64,000 bases of DNA from Amaurobius ferox (taxonomy: Eukaryota; Arthropoda; Arachnida; Araneae; Amaurobiidae): assembly GCA_951213105.1 (NCBI GenBank), contig OX578138.1:63172826-63236825 (forward strand), in the 5' to 3' direction. A program made the position numbers and the translations under genes. Position 1 is the first letter of the stretch. Each line of letters starts with the position of its first letter. Below are positions 12,906-23,965 of the stretch, piece after piece. The notes under the pieces were generated by a model. It did no database searches, was not told the origin of the DNA, and worked only from the letters and a program-made list of their open reading frames with translations.

Positions 12906-13340
12906 GTAAAAATAGCAATGCGACAAAATGGCTGACTTAAACAAGAAAACGTCAATTTTTATTATAGGGCGGACTATAATTTACGATCAAGACAATAAAT
13001 GATGACATCGAGGTGAGTAAAAACTATACACCCAGTCTACGCCGTGGACTCCGCGAACTCTCTAATAGAAGCCCAGACCACTTTCAGATGCCTGTGAGCC
13101 AGTGGGTATACAGATGAAGGAGAACCAATGGGAGCCAATGGGGAATTCACAGATTTCCTCCGTGCAACAGACGTCAGTTCAATTTAGATTTCGAAGTCAG
13201 TGCAGTGCAGTTCAATTTGAGAGTTTGAAATCCGTACAGTTTGAATGCACCGTGCAGTATGAAGTCTTTGTCTAAAATGTCATTCAGTTGCAATAAAGTG
13301 GAATGTTAAAATTTCAGTTTGTCTGTACGACGCGTCTGTG
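12906..13340. other. unclassified segment with AATAAA, possible LTR remnant
   Basis: This region is less AT-rich and has repeated CAGTGCAGT/GTGCAGT words around 13195-13260 and an AATAAA at about 13293. An LTR or UTR remnant is possible, but no border pair was found. Confidence 0.25.
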
Positions 13341-14464
13341 CATAATAATTTGCACAAAAGAAAAGGAGATAACCATATTGTTTTATCTTATCCGAGGAAG
13401 TATTAAAATCTGACTTTCAGTCAGCAACACTAGTTACCAGTGTATCACACTCGAAATATTTCAGACCATGCTCTGTGATTCTTAGTAATTGATAATTTGC
13501 AGATATCGAGTAATAATGGTAAACTTAATCATGCAAATATTGAACATGAATAATATTTTTAATAAAATTTTAGTTTGAGTAAATCATGTCTCTTCATTAT
13601 TTTAATTATATTAGTAAATTTGTTTTCAGATAACACCGGACAACACATAATAAAGACGAATTATCACAACGGCAATTACTATTTTAAATTCACGATCACT
13701 TTACAAGGCCCCATTATAATTATTATTAATAATAAATATATTATTAAAATTACTTCACATGTTGCGTTTTCCCCACGCTAATAATTTTATCACCACAGAT
13801 AGCATCCGCAATAAACAATAGAGTAATATTTTCAAATATTTTTATAATTAATTCATTAACTTGGCGTCATTTTTTGCAATTTTGATGATATTTTCTTCAA
13901 TCTGAGAGCGAAATATTGTTAAATTGGGGACATTTCGCTAACTGAATAGCAAAGTTTGCAAAATTTATGGACAAACATTATAGACATATGGAGAGAAGAA
14001 CTTTTTTTATATATAAATGACAATTGGCGAATTGTTATCAAAATGCAAAACTATTACCCTATATATTTTCTTACCTATTATTTTATCTATTATCTTATCT
14101 CGTACATGAGACGTGCTAGATTCACGTGAATGATGCTAACAAATTTATTGCATAATATTCCATTCGATCAAGTTACCCCCCACCCCACCCCCCTCCGCAC
14201 ATATGAAGCGGTACATTGTCAAACTTTGTATCAATTGATAGATTTTTTAAGCCCTTTAAAACGAAGGGTAACATGATATAATTGTGATCATTTAAACTAA
14301 AAATACAGATTTTTCAAATTTTGTCTTGCAAAAGTTGTAAAAAAAATTACAAGCTCTTTAAAAAGGGAATCTGATAGGAGAAATTCGAGTTGCGCCTCTC
14401 TCGAGTTAATTTTAAATAAAGAGCTTCTTCGAATGAAAATCCAACAAAAACGGAAAGGCAATGC
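13341..14464. other. no recognisable gene; scattered old repeat pieces
   Basis: AT-rich sequence. A block at 14160-14440 resembles 5945-6185, sharing a C-rich tract, GTACATTGT, a TTTTTTAAGCC-like word, and CAGATTTTTCAAAT followed by TCTTGC. No coding sequence is supported. Confidence 0.35.
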
Positions 14465-14775
14465 GTATAAGCATTGTTTAAGTGCCATTTATGTATTTCT
14501 TCTTGTCCTGACAGATGAGTTCTGTCACAACAAATTATTCAAGCATTCATCTTCCCTCTAAGCGCTTAAGCGTACTATGAAATATAATAACCTGTCAGGA
14601 GCAGTGCAAGATTTATCACAGAGAGGAATGAAATATTTATAACTTCTGGAAAGAAAGAATTGTACCGTCACGCATTTGAAATTCACGTATTTTTCGCAAT
14701 TACGAAACGTGGGAAATACCACACACTTGTTGTTTTCAAGGCTGCAAAACTGGGAATTGAAAAGTTCGACTACAA
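14465..14775 (+). repeat. repeat D, copy 2
   Basis: The same ordered landmarks as at 12000 are present, including GTTCTGTCACAACAAATTAT and AAGCGCTTAAGCG. A family B/C-type 5' end (CATCTGATGCGGACTGCATATG) follows at about 14780, as in copy 1. Confidence 0.6.
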
Positions 14776-15241
14776 AACAACATCTGATGCGGACTGCATA
14801 TGACTTTCCCTACATAATGATATGACTACGTATTTCACAACAAAATAAAGGTGACCAAGAACCACAGCACAATGTTTTTGGCACTAAATTAACCATTTGC
14901 TTACGGGTGGTATTACGGTAACCATTTGCTTGCAATGTATGCAAACGCCGATGTCTGCAAAGAAGGATCGAACTGTTTGGGATAGGGTATATCAAATACC
15001 TGTCTTTTTGAGAGGCTCTTCGTTTGGGTTTGACGCTGTCCCACACGTAAACAAAAGGTTAATATCACGTAAATTGAATTCAGTATTTTGCAACATTTTC
15101 ACTAAAACAAAATGGCTTATTCACACATTCTCAATTGCCAAATTATCATCCAAATTCAATTGACAATTAAATGAATATCTCGTGAAATCAATAACTATTG
15201 GATAATTATTAGGCGTTAAAGTACAGAGCTATTACAAACAA

Positions 15242-15631
15242 TCTGACGTGGACAGCACATGACTGTCAGTACAGACTTCCCATTATTTCTTCAATAATTC
15301 ATTAAATTATGTTTTATTACACAAAATAAGACGCATACCTGTTTGAAAGTACACGGAATTTGCACTTTTAATTCAATTTTCGTTTTCATTTGGTAACTGT
15401 ACGTATTTTCAAAGGCGGTGCATCAAAACTGCAAAAACAAAATAAATATCTCGTGAACGGCTAGTGCTAGAGTAATGGGGTTGGTCTTATTCTTTTCATC
15501 TTCAAAAATTACTTATAAAACAAGCATTTAATTGACGCATTTAAGCAGAAGTGGTCTTATAATTTAGATTTTTACGATTTCGCAAGACATTTTGCAAGAA
15601 AAAGCAAATTATTTTTATCCGAATCGTACTA
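15242..15631 (+). mobile_element. family C copy C2, 5' part
   Basis: It begins TCTGACGTGGACAGCACATG after CAAACAA. It shares with C1 and C3 blocks such as TTCTTCAATAATTCATTAAA and TAGTGCTAGAGTAATGGGGT. It is interrupted by a Tc1-like element, and its 3' hairpin reappears at about 16980-17003. Confidence 0.65.
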
Positions 15632-16877
15632 CACTCATTGCCATAAAAATTGGCGCACTAATAAATAATTGTGGGATCGTAAATGAAACTTGGCAAGGAG
15701 GTACGTGTCAGGCAGATATGCAAATGATTAGAAATGCAGCGTGTTTGCGTAATGCCACCAGAAGGCGTTGAACTTTGTTCTCCCTGCCACAGAAAAAAGG
15801 TACGCAGAGCCTTTTTGCCTGTACTTAATTTGTTGCACAGGGACACTTTTCCATTAGGGATGCCGTTACACCGCCATCGAAGGCAATATGATCAGCTGTC
15901 AAAGTTCGAGGGGGAAGAATTATCGGGATGATGGAAGCCGGGTGGTCAGCTCGGCCAGTAGCCCGCCACCTAGGCCGTTCTGACTTTACTGCGAGGCGGT
16001 TTTGAGACCATGGACAAGATAGAGGTCGCATACACGGCGGCCAGACTTAGGACGCCCTAGGAAGACCAATAGCCGAGAAGACCGTTATCACCCGACACGC
16101 ACGAGCAGCGCCAACTGGTTCATTATCCGCCATCCGGACACAGGCACCGCCTTCACTACAGGCCTCTGTATCTGTCTGTACCATCGCCAGGTGCCTAACT
16201 GACGGGCATTTGGTATCGCGGCGCCCATTACTTACGTGTGCTGCCAATGACACCCATCCACCGTCGCCTCCGTTTGGAGTGGTATAGCGTTCGACTGGAT
16301 TGGACCGCAACCAAATGGAACCAGGTCGTCTTCAGCTACGAATCAAGATTCAATTTGGGCAGTGGTGACAACCGTGTACGTGTGTGAAGGCCCTGTGATA
16401 AACACCTTATTCCTGTCTTCACTTTACAGCTCCCACAGCTGGTGTGATGGTATGGGGTGCCGTCGCATACGACACCCAGTCCCCTCTAATATTGATCCAC
16501 GGAACCATGACAGCCCAGCGGTACGTATGTGACATCTTTCAGTCACATGTGTTGTCACTCGTGGCAGGGCTCCCAGGAGGCATTTTTCAACAGGAAAATG
16601 CTCGGCCACACACAGCAAGGGTGTCACATGAATGCCTTCGCCACATTACCACCTTTCCCTGGCTTGTCCGATCCCCAGAATTGTCACCGATCCAGCATGT
16701 CTGGAATCACTTGGGAAGGCAAGTTGGACAGCCTACGAGTTTGGTTGAACTAGAGGCGGGCTTGCAACAACTATGGTATGAGATGACGCAGGACACCATA
16801 CGGGACCTGTATGCCTCAATGCCTGCCCGTATCGCATCGTGTATTCAAGCTAAATGTAGCCCAACAGGATACTAAAA
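15632..16877 (+). mobile_element. Tc1-like transposon, right end lost
   Basis: The left end reads CACTCATTGCCATAAAAATT after a TA and is related to the end of the copy at 1612. No matching inverted repeat is found at the right, where the host family C sequence resumes within a few bases of the transposase stop. The element is therefore trimmed at its 3' side. Confidence 0.75.
15855..16875 (+). pseudogene. Tc1-like transposase, degenerate
   Basis: The N-terminal part starts MPLHRHRRQYDQLSKFEG and then breaks through stops and frame changes up to about 16400. The C-terminal 143 codons (16444-16875) are open and readable: VWGAVAYDTQSPL, FQQENARPHTAR, VRSPELSPIQHVWNHLG, and a Tc1-like tail. In the family the residue before NARPH is the second catalytic aspartate; here it is glutamate. 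The catalytic glutamate of the PIEHVWD motif is glutamine here. Both changes, besides the frame breaks, make the protein inactive. It is most similar to the broken copy at 881. Confidence 0.87.
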
Positions 16878-17003
16878 CTTTTTTCGTGTTCTACAGTTTC
16901 CATAACGTATAGATTCATCGAAAAATCGAGTTGCGATTTTAACATGATTCCAATATTTCTCTATATATTACCATGTATTGCAAGGAAAGTAAACAGTCGA
17001 TAG
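16878..17003 (+). mobile_element. family C copy C2, 3' end
   Basis: It matches the last part of C3 (TTTTTTCGTGTTCTA, then CGAGTTGCGATTTT) and ends in the hairpin sequence TTTCTCTATATATTACC...GGAAAGTA. Together with 15242-15631 it is one element split by the Tc1-like insertion. Confidence 0.6.
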
Positions 17004-17789
17004 TGGGTTCAATTCGATGAAGCTGAAATAGTTTGGAGCGAATAATATTTTGTAAAATAAAACTCGACTTTTGTAATATCGACAAGAAAAAGAACTCTGA
17101 ATAAAATCTGATTATATACACTTATAGAGCTCTCAAAGAGCTACAAATTATTACTTATTCCTTATAGCTATCCCTTTTAGTTTGCAAAATATAAGCATTT
17201 CAAACTTGAAGAACAAAAAAAAAAAATTCAGTCTTCTTCAACATGACAAAGATAACTACTCAATAAGAACTTTTTTTTTTTAAATCTAGATTTACAAGCT
17301 AAATATCCCCATTGATATTTTTGTCGCTTACTATTTGTATCTACTTCTATCTATTGTCGTTTCGAGAAGTTCTAATATATTTCGATTGAAAACATGAGAA
17401 ATGAAAAAAGAATTTTTTTTTCAAGTTCTTTCAAAAAATAGAGTTCGATGCAACACCCAATTATATATACTTGTAGGGCTTTCAAAAAGCTACAAATTCT
17501 TGCTAATTATTCAAAGCTAGCTCTTTTAGTTAGTGAGATGTAACCATTACAAATTCGTAGAACGGAAAACTTGCAATCATATTCAAATTTGCAAAGCAAT
17601 TCCTTGAAAACTATAAGAACTAATTAAGATTTGAATACTAAATTATATAGTACATATTTTTGTCGTTTACTATTTATATCTACCTTTCACAGTTTACTAT
17701 ATATTTCGAGAGAAAGTTAGGAAAATAAAAAAAACCACTTTCTTGGACTTTTAAAGATTTTTGTTTTCTTTTCTATGTTCAGAATATTA
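17004..17789. repeat. ~350-bp diverged tandem duplication
   Basis: Two blocks starting near 17105 and 17455 share, in order, ATTATATA, CTACAAATT, CTCTTTTAG and a run around CATTTCAAA or CATTACAAA. They look like an old direct duplication. No gene is seen. Confidence 0.45.
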
Positions 17790-18602
17790 AAGCAGCACAT
17801 TCGAGCATCACATAAATTTCCCTGAAGACTCATATTTACGTTCTCTTTATTTCTTCAATAATTCGTTACATTGAGTTTAACTGCCTAAAATAACACCCAT
17901 AATTATTTAAATTACACTGAAATTGAACTTTTAATTAAATTTTCGTTTTCATTTAGTAACTGGAATTATTTCCAAATGGGGCTTAGCGAAAATGCAAAAG
18001 AAACTAAAATATCTCGAGAACAGCTAGCGTTAAAGTAATGGGGTTGGTCTTGTTCTATTTATCGTCAAAAATTACGTATAAAATAAGCATTTAATTGATG
18101 TGTTTTAGCATACGTAGTCTTTTATTTTTTTATTTAACGATTTTTGAGGGCCATTTCGTAAAAAAAAAGACAAGTTCTTTTTTTTCGAATCGTACCAATA
18201 TTTAATCAGCACCAGTGTAACCACAAGTGACTTATCTACCAAATTTTGTAAAATTTGATCTATTAGTTTTTCAGCTACAGTAGATACAGGTAATTTTTGC
18301 GGACCGTTTCGAAAAAAAGGCAAGTTCCTTTATCCCGAATCGTACCAAAATCTAATGCTCACCAAAGTCACCAACAAGAGACTTGCCTACCAAATTTTAT
18401 GAAATTCGGTCAATTAGTTTTACAGTTAGAGGATATAAATACATTGCACAAACAGACACACACGCAGATGTCACGCTGAAAAGAATTTTTTCGTGTTCTA
18501 GAGGTCCCGAAACGTGTGTAGACGTCGGAAACTCGAGTTGCGATTTTCGGCACGATCCCAATACTTTCTCTATATATTATCATGTATTTCAGGGAAAGTA
18601 AT
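17790..18602 (+). mobile_element. family C copy C3
   Basis: It carries the family C interior and ends in a 3' hairpin of about ACTTTCTCTATATATTAT and CAGGGAAAGTA. A ~150-bp internal block is duplicated in tandem (about 18145-18295 and 18296-18450), each with an AAGTTC...GAATCGTACCA start and a TAGTTTTTCAGCTA-like end. The 5' end is diverged. Confidence 0.6.
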
Positions 18603-18839
18603 ATATAAATTGTTTTTCAATAATAATAATTTGAACCCTATTTACAAGAAAACATTTTTTTTTTCATTTTTACCTATTTAGGTTCCATGGTATTAGTGTC
18701 CAAAGTGTTTAATTTTTCGTAACGTTTTTGTACAGCATAAGCTTTGCTATGGATCTAGTGTTTGGAAAATTAATTGCGTTTGTCAGCGAGTTGTATGTAG
18801 TGATTATCATCCGATAGGGAGCTGTCAAATAATTAATAA

Positions 18840-19483
18840 TGTTACGAACGTGTAATAATACCTCATTGGCGTACCCCTTCTTGTACTTCGTTTCGATCGC
18901 AGACCAAGCTGTGCCATCGTTTTGTTTTCTCCAGAAGGCAGTCGTACGAATATTCTTTCTCTGACGTCACTCTATGGCTGCTAGAATTTCAAGTCAAAAA
19001 AAGGGTGGCCACATTTAGCAATTTATCGCCCATTTGGCGACTTTCTGAAGGTTCCCGGAACTTCACGAAATAACTAATAGTCTAGACGATTAGATAATTC
19101 TGGAAACGATTAGTCTAAGATTAAATAATTCTGGAAATTTCTACAAAGAGGTTTCCAGAAGTTTCTATAGGGATACTGTATAAAGGACTCACCACTCCGT
19201 TGGAGTCCGGTTGGGAGTTGACGAATGGACGTGACACGAGCTGCAAATTCACTGTGAATTTTGTCAATGTTTTGAGAATAGTAGCAGCTGTTTTGTGAAA
19301 TTACTTTCGTGAACGTTCTGTGAATAATATCAGTTATTCCGTGAAATCAGTGGAGTGCTGTTTACTTGTATACAGTTCCTGTTTACTGTGTGCTTGTGAA
19401 TAAACGTAGGTTATCCAGAAACTTGGACTATTTCTTGTATCTTGTGTATACACACACGATTCTGAAGGATATGTTTCGTAACA
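18840..19483 (+). repeat. 5' LTR
   Basis: It starts TGTTACGAACG and ends CGTAACA, so it has TG...CA borders. Shared blocks with the 3' LTR include TTTCGATCGCAG, CCTGACGTCACTCTATGG-like, TTGGGAGTTGACGAATGG and GTTTACTGTGTGCTTGT. A TATA-like GTATAAAGGACTC at about 19178 could be the core promoter. AATAAACG near 19399 could be the polyadenylation signal. Confidence 0.85.
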
Positions 19484-19527
19484 AACTGGTGTTAGAAGTA
19501 GAATTTCTGGAAACTGGGCAAGCGTAT

Positions 19528-19824
19528 ATGGTAGTGACTAGTAAAGCGATGGAGGAACAGATGAAAGAGATGATGGCTTTGATTAAAGCTATGAAAGATG
19601 AGATGAAAGCAGCACAAGACCAGATAATGGCTTTGATGAAAGCCGGGCAAGACGAAATGATGACTTTGATGAAAGACGGACGTGACGAGATGAAAGCCGG
19701 AAAAGACAAGTTGAATGCAGGACAAAACAAGATGAAAGCCGTACAAGACGAGGTGAAAGAGGCTATGATAGTCAAACAAGACAAGATGGAAGTTGGACAA
19801 GAAGCGATGAAATACAAGTTATAA
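19528..19824 (+). CDS. gag N-terminal heptad-repeat fragment
   Basis: An open frame begins just inside the element (candidate ATGs at 19528 and 19549) and encodes about 98 residues of nearly uninterrupted coiled coil. The MKAGQDE-like heptads are rich in Met, Lys, Asp and Glu. Similar repeats precede the gag domain in spider Ty3/gypsy polyproteins (general knowledge). The frame stops at 19822-19824, after which the sequence passes straight into integrase zinc-finger sequence. Gag CA/NC and most of pol are missing. The same frame runs back into the LTR without a stop, but that part is not likely to be translated as gag. Confidence 0.6.
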   Translation: MVVTSKAMEEQMKEMMALIKAMKDEMKAAQDQIMALMKAGQDEMMTLMKDGRDEMKAGKDKLNAGQNKMKAVQDEVKEAMIVKQDKMEVGQEAMKYKL

Positions 19825-20690
19825 GAGATACATGGCAGCCCCACTGGAAGACAATTTGGCTTTAGCAAGACGCTGAACAAAGTTTTTGAACGCTCCCTCC
19901 GGTGCAATACCAGATCCGATCTTAAACGCTGGTGCAACGAATGCGGCGCTCGGAAGGGACTGAAAAAGAAAACACTTGGGTCCCTTTAGTGTTATAATGT
20001 CGGAGTTCTTGTCGACAAATTGCCCTCGACGTTTTGGGGCCACTACCACGAACAGCAGACAATAACAAGTACAACCTAATAGTGATAGACTATTTCAAAG
20101 TAGTCAGAAGCTTGTGTAATCCTCGACCAAGAGTCTATAATTATCAACGAAGTTCTGACTCGGAACTGGATATGTCATTACGGGGTTCACTTTCTCATTT
20201 TTCTTACCAGGGAACGAACTTTAGCTCTGGCATATTCTTGGGACTATACAAACTACTCGATATGGACAAAACTCGAACTACTCATCTTCATCCTCAATAG
20301 GACAGCAAAGTAGAGAGATTTAACAGAACGGCACTTAATCATCTCTCTATGTTCGTATCCAGAAACCAGCAAGACTGAGATTGTCACCTATCCTTGTTCC
20401 TACTGGCCTACAGAAGTGCTGTCCACGAATTGACCCATCATTCTCCATCGAATATGTTCTTTAGCCGGAATCTACGACTACTATGTGACCTAATGTTTGG
20501 AAGACCATGTGACACTCCATCGTCGACTGATGAATATGTTCAAGATCTGCATTCACGGTTGGAGGAGATTCACCGTTTAGCTCGTGAGAGGGTCAAGAAA
20601 GAAGATAGAAAGAAGACCCGGTGTTATGCTAAGGCTAATGGAGTACTATTTCAGAAAAGTGACAAGGTGTGGCTGTTCAACCCTCGGTGA
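19825..20690 (+). pseudogene. gypsy integrase, broken
   Basis: The zinc-finger region is recognisable in shifting frames at about 19835-19985 (GRQFGFSKTLNKV, KRWCNECG, ARKG). The catalytic core starts near 20034 (GPLPRTADNNKY, then IVIDYF with the first aspartate). It continues to SYQGTNFSS, where the second catalytic aspartate is tyrosine, and reaches KVERFNRTALNH with the glutamate kept after an in-frame stop. The C-terminal part is open from 20394 (FLLAYRSAVHELTHHSPSNM to KVWLFNPR). Integrase inserts the cDNA copy into chromosomes. Stops, frame breaks and the D-to-Y change make this copy inactive. Confidence 0.82.
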
Positions 20691-20871
20691 AGACCAGGAT
20701 TTTCGCCAAAACTACGGCACAACAGGAAAAACCCTACTTCATCATGAAAATAATAAACATAGTCGTTTATCAAATCTAGAAATAGTCTCCAACAAAGCCG
20801 AAACTCGTCCATGTCGACAGATTGGCCACATTTTTGAGACCACAGTAGATTGATACTGCCCGGGACATGCA

Positions 20872-20888
20872 GTCTTGAGGAGGGGCAG
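20872..20888 (+). promoter_or_regulatory. polypurine tract
   Basis: The purine-rich GAGGAGGGGCAG lies immediately upstream of the TG of the 3' LTR. This is the expected position of the plus-strand primer for gypsy elements. Confidence 0.65.
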
Positions 20889-21504
20889 TGTTGTGAAAGT
20901 GTAATAATCTCTTGCTGGAGTCCCCCATATCGTTTCGATCGCAGCCCAAGCGGTGCCATCGGTTTGTTATCTACAGAAGACAGCGATATGAATATTCTTT
21001 CCCTGACGTCACTCTATGGTTTCTAGAATTTCAAGTCAGAAGAAGAGTTGCCCAAATTTGGCCATTTATTGACAATTCGTCAACTTTCGAAATGTTCTAG
21101 AAACTTCACGAAATAACAATTAATCTAGGAGATATTAGATAATTCTGGACATTTCTACAGAGAGATTTCCAGAAGTTTGTATAAAAGGACTATAAAAAGA
21201 ACGCATCGCTCCATTGGAGTTCATTTGGGAGTTGACGAATGGACGTGACCTGAACTGAATTGGACCGTGAATTTTGTCAATGTTTTGAGAACAGTAGCAA
21301 CTGATTTATTAAATTACTTTCGTCAACGTTCTGTGAATAATATCAGTTATTCTGTGAAATTAGTGGAGCACTTAAGTGCTGTTTGATTGTATACTGCTCC
21401 TGTTTACTGTGTGCTTGTAAATAAACGTAAGTTATCCAGAAATTTGGACTCGTTCTTGTATCTTGTGTATACATCCAAGATTCTTGAACATACTTTTTGT
21501 AACA
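20889..21504 (+). repeat. 3' LTR
   Basis: It starts TGTTGTGAAAGTG and ends TTGTAACA. It is collinear with the 5' LTR apart from small indels, including loss of one copy of a short repeat around TTAGATAATTCTGGA, which is doubled in the 5' LTR. Confidence 0.85.
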
Positions 21505-22005
21505 AACTCATCTCGTCTTTCGTCGCTCTTTCTCTTTTTCGGTCCTTCCGAGCGCCTTATTCCGTGCATTCTTTGCACCAACGTTCAACATCGGGTGTCG
21601 TATTGCACCGGAAGGAGCGTTCACGAACTTTGTTCAGCGCCTTGCTGAAGCCAAAATGACCCCCAGTGAGACTGTGATGTATCTCTTTCATCTCGTATTT
21701 CAACGCTTTTAGTCCGACTTCCATCTCGTCTTTCGACTTTTATAGCCTCTTTCACCTCGTCTTGTCTTGCCTTGCTTTAACCTCGGCACGTCCGGCTTTC
21801 ATCAAAGTCATCATTCGACTTGTCCGGCTTTCATCAAAGCCATCATTTCGTCTTGTCCGGCTTTCATCAAAGTCATCATTTCGTTTTGTCCGGCTTTCAG
21901 CAAAGCCATCATTTCGTCTTGTGCGGCTTTCATCTCGTCTTGTGCGGCTTTCATCTCGTCTTGTGCGGCTTTCAACTCGTCTTGTGCGGCTTTCATCTCG
22001 TCTTT
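21505..22005 (-). pseudogene. inverted gag-integrase fragment of a related gypsy element
   Basis: Directly after the 3' LTR, the minus strand encodes a run of MKAAQDE/MKAGQDE heptads (61 codons open at 21996-21811). Further heptads and then the integrase zinc-finger region follow, in the same order as at 19528-19985. The gag-to-integrase junction (GAGATACAT then CTCACTGGGGG) matches the junction of the neighbouring element, so both share one internal deletion. No LTR of its own is visible. It may be an inverted, partially duplicated copy. Confidence 0.72.
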
Positions 22006-22117
22006 TATGTGATAATTTAAAATGTATCAGCGCTGCATGTATCGCAAATTTGAGATGTTTAAATAAATTGTATAGTGTTTCATAATCAATGGTTTATGCA
22101 TGATTGATCTTTCTTGT
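22006..22117 (-). repeat. family A fragment A4 (5' end only)
   Basis: The last ~110 bases of a minus-oriented copy end in the complement of CAAGAAAGATCAATCATGC. The rest was lost at the junction with the gag fragment. Confidence 0.7.
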
Positions 22118-22519
22118 CTTAATTTCATGTTTGTTGTTATAAATAGGTGTTCTTTGGTTTTTGATAATTCGCTGTGAGTTCCGAAGTTCTTTTAATTAGA
22201 GGTGAGCATCTTAAATCCCTGGCAACTCAGTGTACATTTTGTAGTTTTCAAGATAAAACGAGCTTCTAATACATTAACATAAACAATTCGTTCTCAAGGA
22301 ATTCTGGTATTTCAGTTGGCCGAGTGAGTTGGCATTCATAAAATGTGCCATTAAAATAACAATATTGTAAAATTACAATGTCTGTGCAACGTAAAATAAG
22401 TACTCGTTTCATATATAAATTTGTGCGATGAAACTAATATAGCTCATTTCAATGAATATGTGAACAAAAGAGAAAATTAAAATCAGTAAAGAAAATCAGG
22501 CGATCGGACTTTTATAAAT
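22118..22519. other. no recognisable feature
   Basis: AT-rich spacer between the family A fragment and the Helitron-related repeat. Confidence 0.5.
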
Positions 22520-23552
22520 GAACTAGCAGCGATTACCCGGCGTTGCTCGGGATTTACAATGCAAAACTCTGATAATAATTACACCGGAACATATAGGACC
22601 GTGAATCTTATACATTGTTTTTTTCACTGATGTGAGGTATGAATACGTCCTCTCCTTTTGCCTTTCCCGTTACTACCGTGGTTTCTATGACATTTGGTAA
22701 AATATTTTTGACACAGAGCCGTGTTCCATTGCATAGTTTTGGTGGGTCCAAATTCTGTTGAAGCATTATTGGTGATCCTTTCTTTAACTGCAAGATATGA
22801 GAAGGCATTCTAGGTGGCTCAAGGTAGTTCAGAAATTCCAGCGGGTCATCGAACGGCCTCATTGGTGTCCACTGCAGAGTCAAATGGCTTGTCATGATAT
22901 AAGAAAAAAAATCTTCCTCATAAAATGCTGATCATTAAATAGCCATTTTGATTTCTTAATGCTTTTCATTGTTGAATGAGCCTATGAAAAATAAACCATG
23001 GTGATAGAGTTCCATTTAAATTCATATTTCAAACCTGCGATTTTCAAAAGTGACTAATACGTTCAATAAACTCCCACAAAACATTTAATTAAACACAGAC
23101 ACACATTTTAAAATATTTAATTAAACACTCCACAACAGATTTAATTAAATTTCACGTTTTAAGCCAACAATTTCCAACCTTTTTCGTTGGGAATCATGAA
23201 GTTAGTGAGTAGAACTCCTAGGGAAAATTTCGTTTTCCATTAACATCTCAACAATCCCTGGGCCTCGAAACTTGGACATTATTTGGGGGGGGGGGGCTAT
23301 TTCAAAGCGACCCACAATATTTCATTAAATTCGATGCAGCTGTTCTGCCGTGATGATGAGACAAACGAAAGTTTCGTTTTTCCTTAATATCGCGACAACC
23401 CCTCGTGTTAGAAACTCGAAACATGGACTAAATATTAAGTGGGAATATTTCAAGACCACCCACCAAATTTCATCAAATTCGGTTCAGTCGTTCTCCCGTG
23501 ATGTTGGATGATACATACATGCATACATGCTTTTCTTTCTTATATATAAATA

Positions 23553-23560
<8 letters not shown>
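22520..23560 (+). mobile_element. Helitron-related repeat, copy E1
   Basis: It begins near CTAGCAGCGATTACCCGG and CGTTGCTCGGGA, followed by ACACCGGAACATATAGGACC. All of this recurs inverted at 26190-26264. It contains a helicase scrap. Further on it carries a block with CGTTCTCCCGTGATG and CATCAAATTCGGTTCAG, a wording common near Helitron-type repeats in arthropods. A (GATA)n run lies at about 23563-23583. Confidence 0.6.
22608..22895 (-). pseudogene. Helitron PIF1-like helicase fragment
   Basis: The minus strand encodes 95 residues, including FLNYLEPPRMPSHILQLKKG, then SPIMLQQNLDPPKLCNGTRL and VIETTVVTGKAKGEDVFIP. This block lies near the C-terminal end of the PIF1-family superfamily-1B helicase fused to the Rep nuclease in Helitrons. 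The enzyme would unwind the transposon during rolling-circle movement. The Walker motifs, the Rep domain and the downstream helicase motif are absent, so only a small fragment remains. It lies inside repeat E1, and the corresponding place in E2 lacks it. Confidence 0.85.
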
Positions 23561-23585
<25 letters not shown>

Positions 23586-23609
23586 GTTATTGGAAACCCA
23601 ATAATACTT

Positions 23610-23935
23610 AGACTAAATGTGAATAAACGCTGTTTAAATGCCAATGATACATTTCTCTGCACCGTGACACACGAGTTCTGCCACGACAAATTATTTAAGC
23701 ATTCCACTAAGCGCTTAAACGTGCGATGAAATATAACAACCTGTCAGAGGTGCTTCCCGATCTATCACAGGAAGGAATTAAATGTTTGTCCTCCGCAAAA
23801 AAAAAAAAATATAGCGCTGCTACGTATTTGAAATTTGCACATTTTTCGCAATTGCGATACGAGGGAAAAACTGTGCAGTTTTACCTGTACAAGTCCATAA
23901 ACTGGAAATTGAATAAAAGTAGATAAATATTCCAG
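23610..23935 (+). repeat. repeat D, copy 3
   Basis: It carries the repeat D landmarks in order, including CACACGAGTTCTGCCACGAC, TAAGCGCTTAAACG and ATTTTTCGCAATTGCGATAC. Unlike copies 1 and 2 it is not followed by a family B/C 5' end. Confidence 0.6.
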
Positions 23936-23965
23936 GAATTGATACTGAGAATCGCCTGATATCTT

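Larger units (their letters stand above)
18840..21504 (+). mobile_element. Ty3/gypsy LTR retrotransposon, internally deleted
   Basis: Two related LTRs of 644 and 616 bp bound an internal region of only about 1.4 kb. That region holds a gag N-terminal piece joined to integrase; protease, reverse transcriptase and RNase H are absent. A purine-rich tract lies just before the 3' LTR. The LTRs have clearly diverged, so the insertion is old. I could not identify a matching 5-bp target duplication. Confidence 0.85.

Noticed and set aside
19428..19937. 169-codon minus-strand frame
   Set aside because: It is the antisense shadow of the gag heptad array. The repeats create open frames on the opposite strand.
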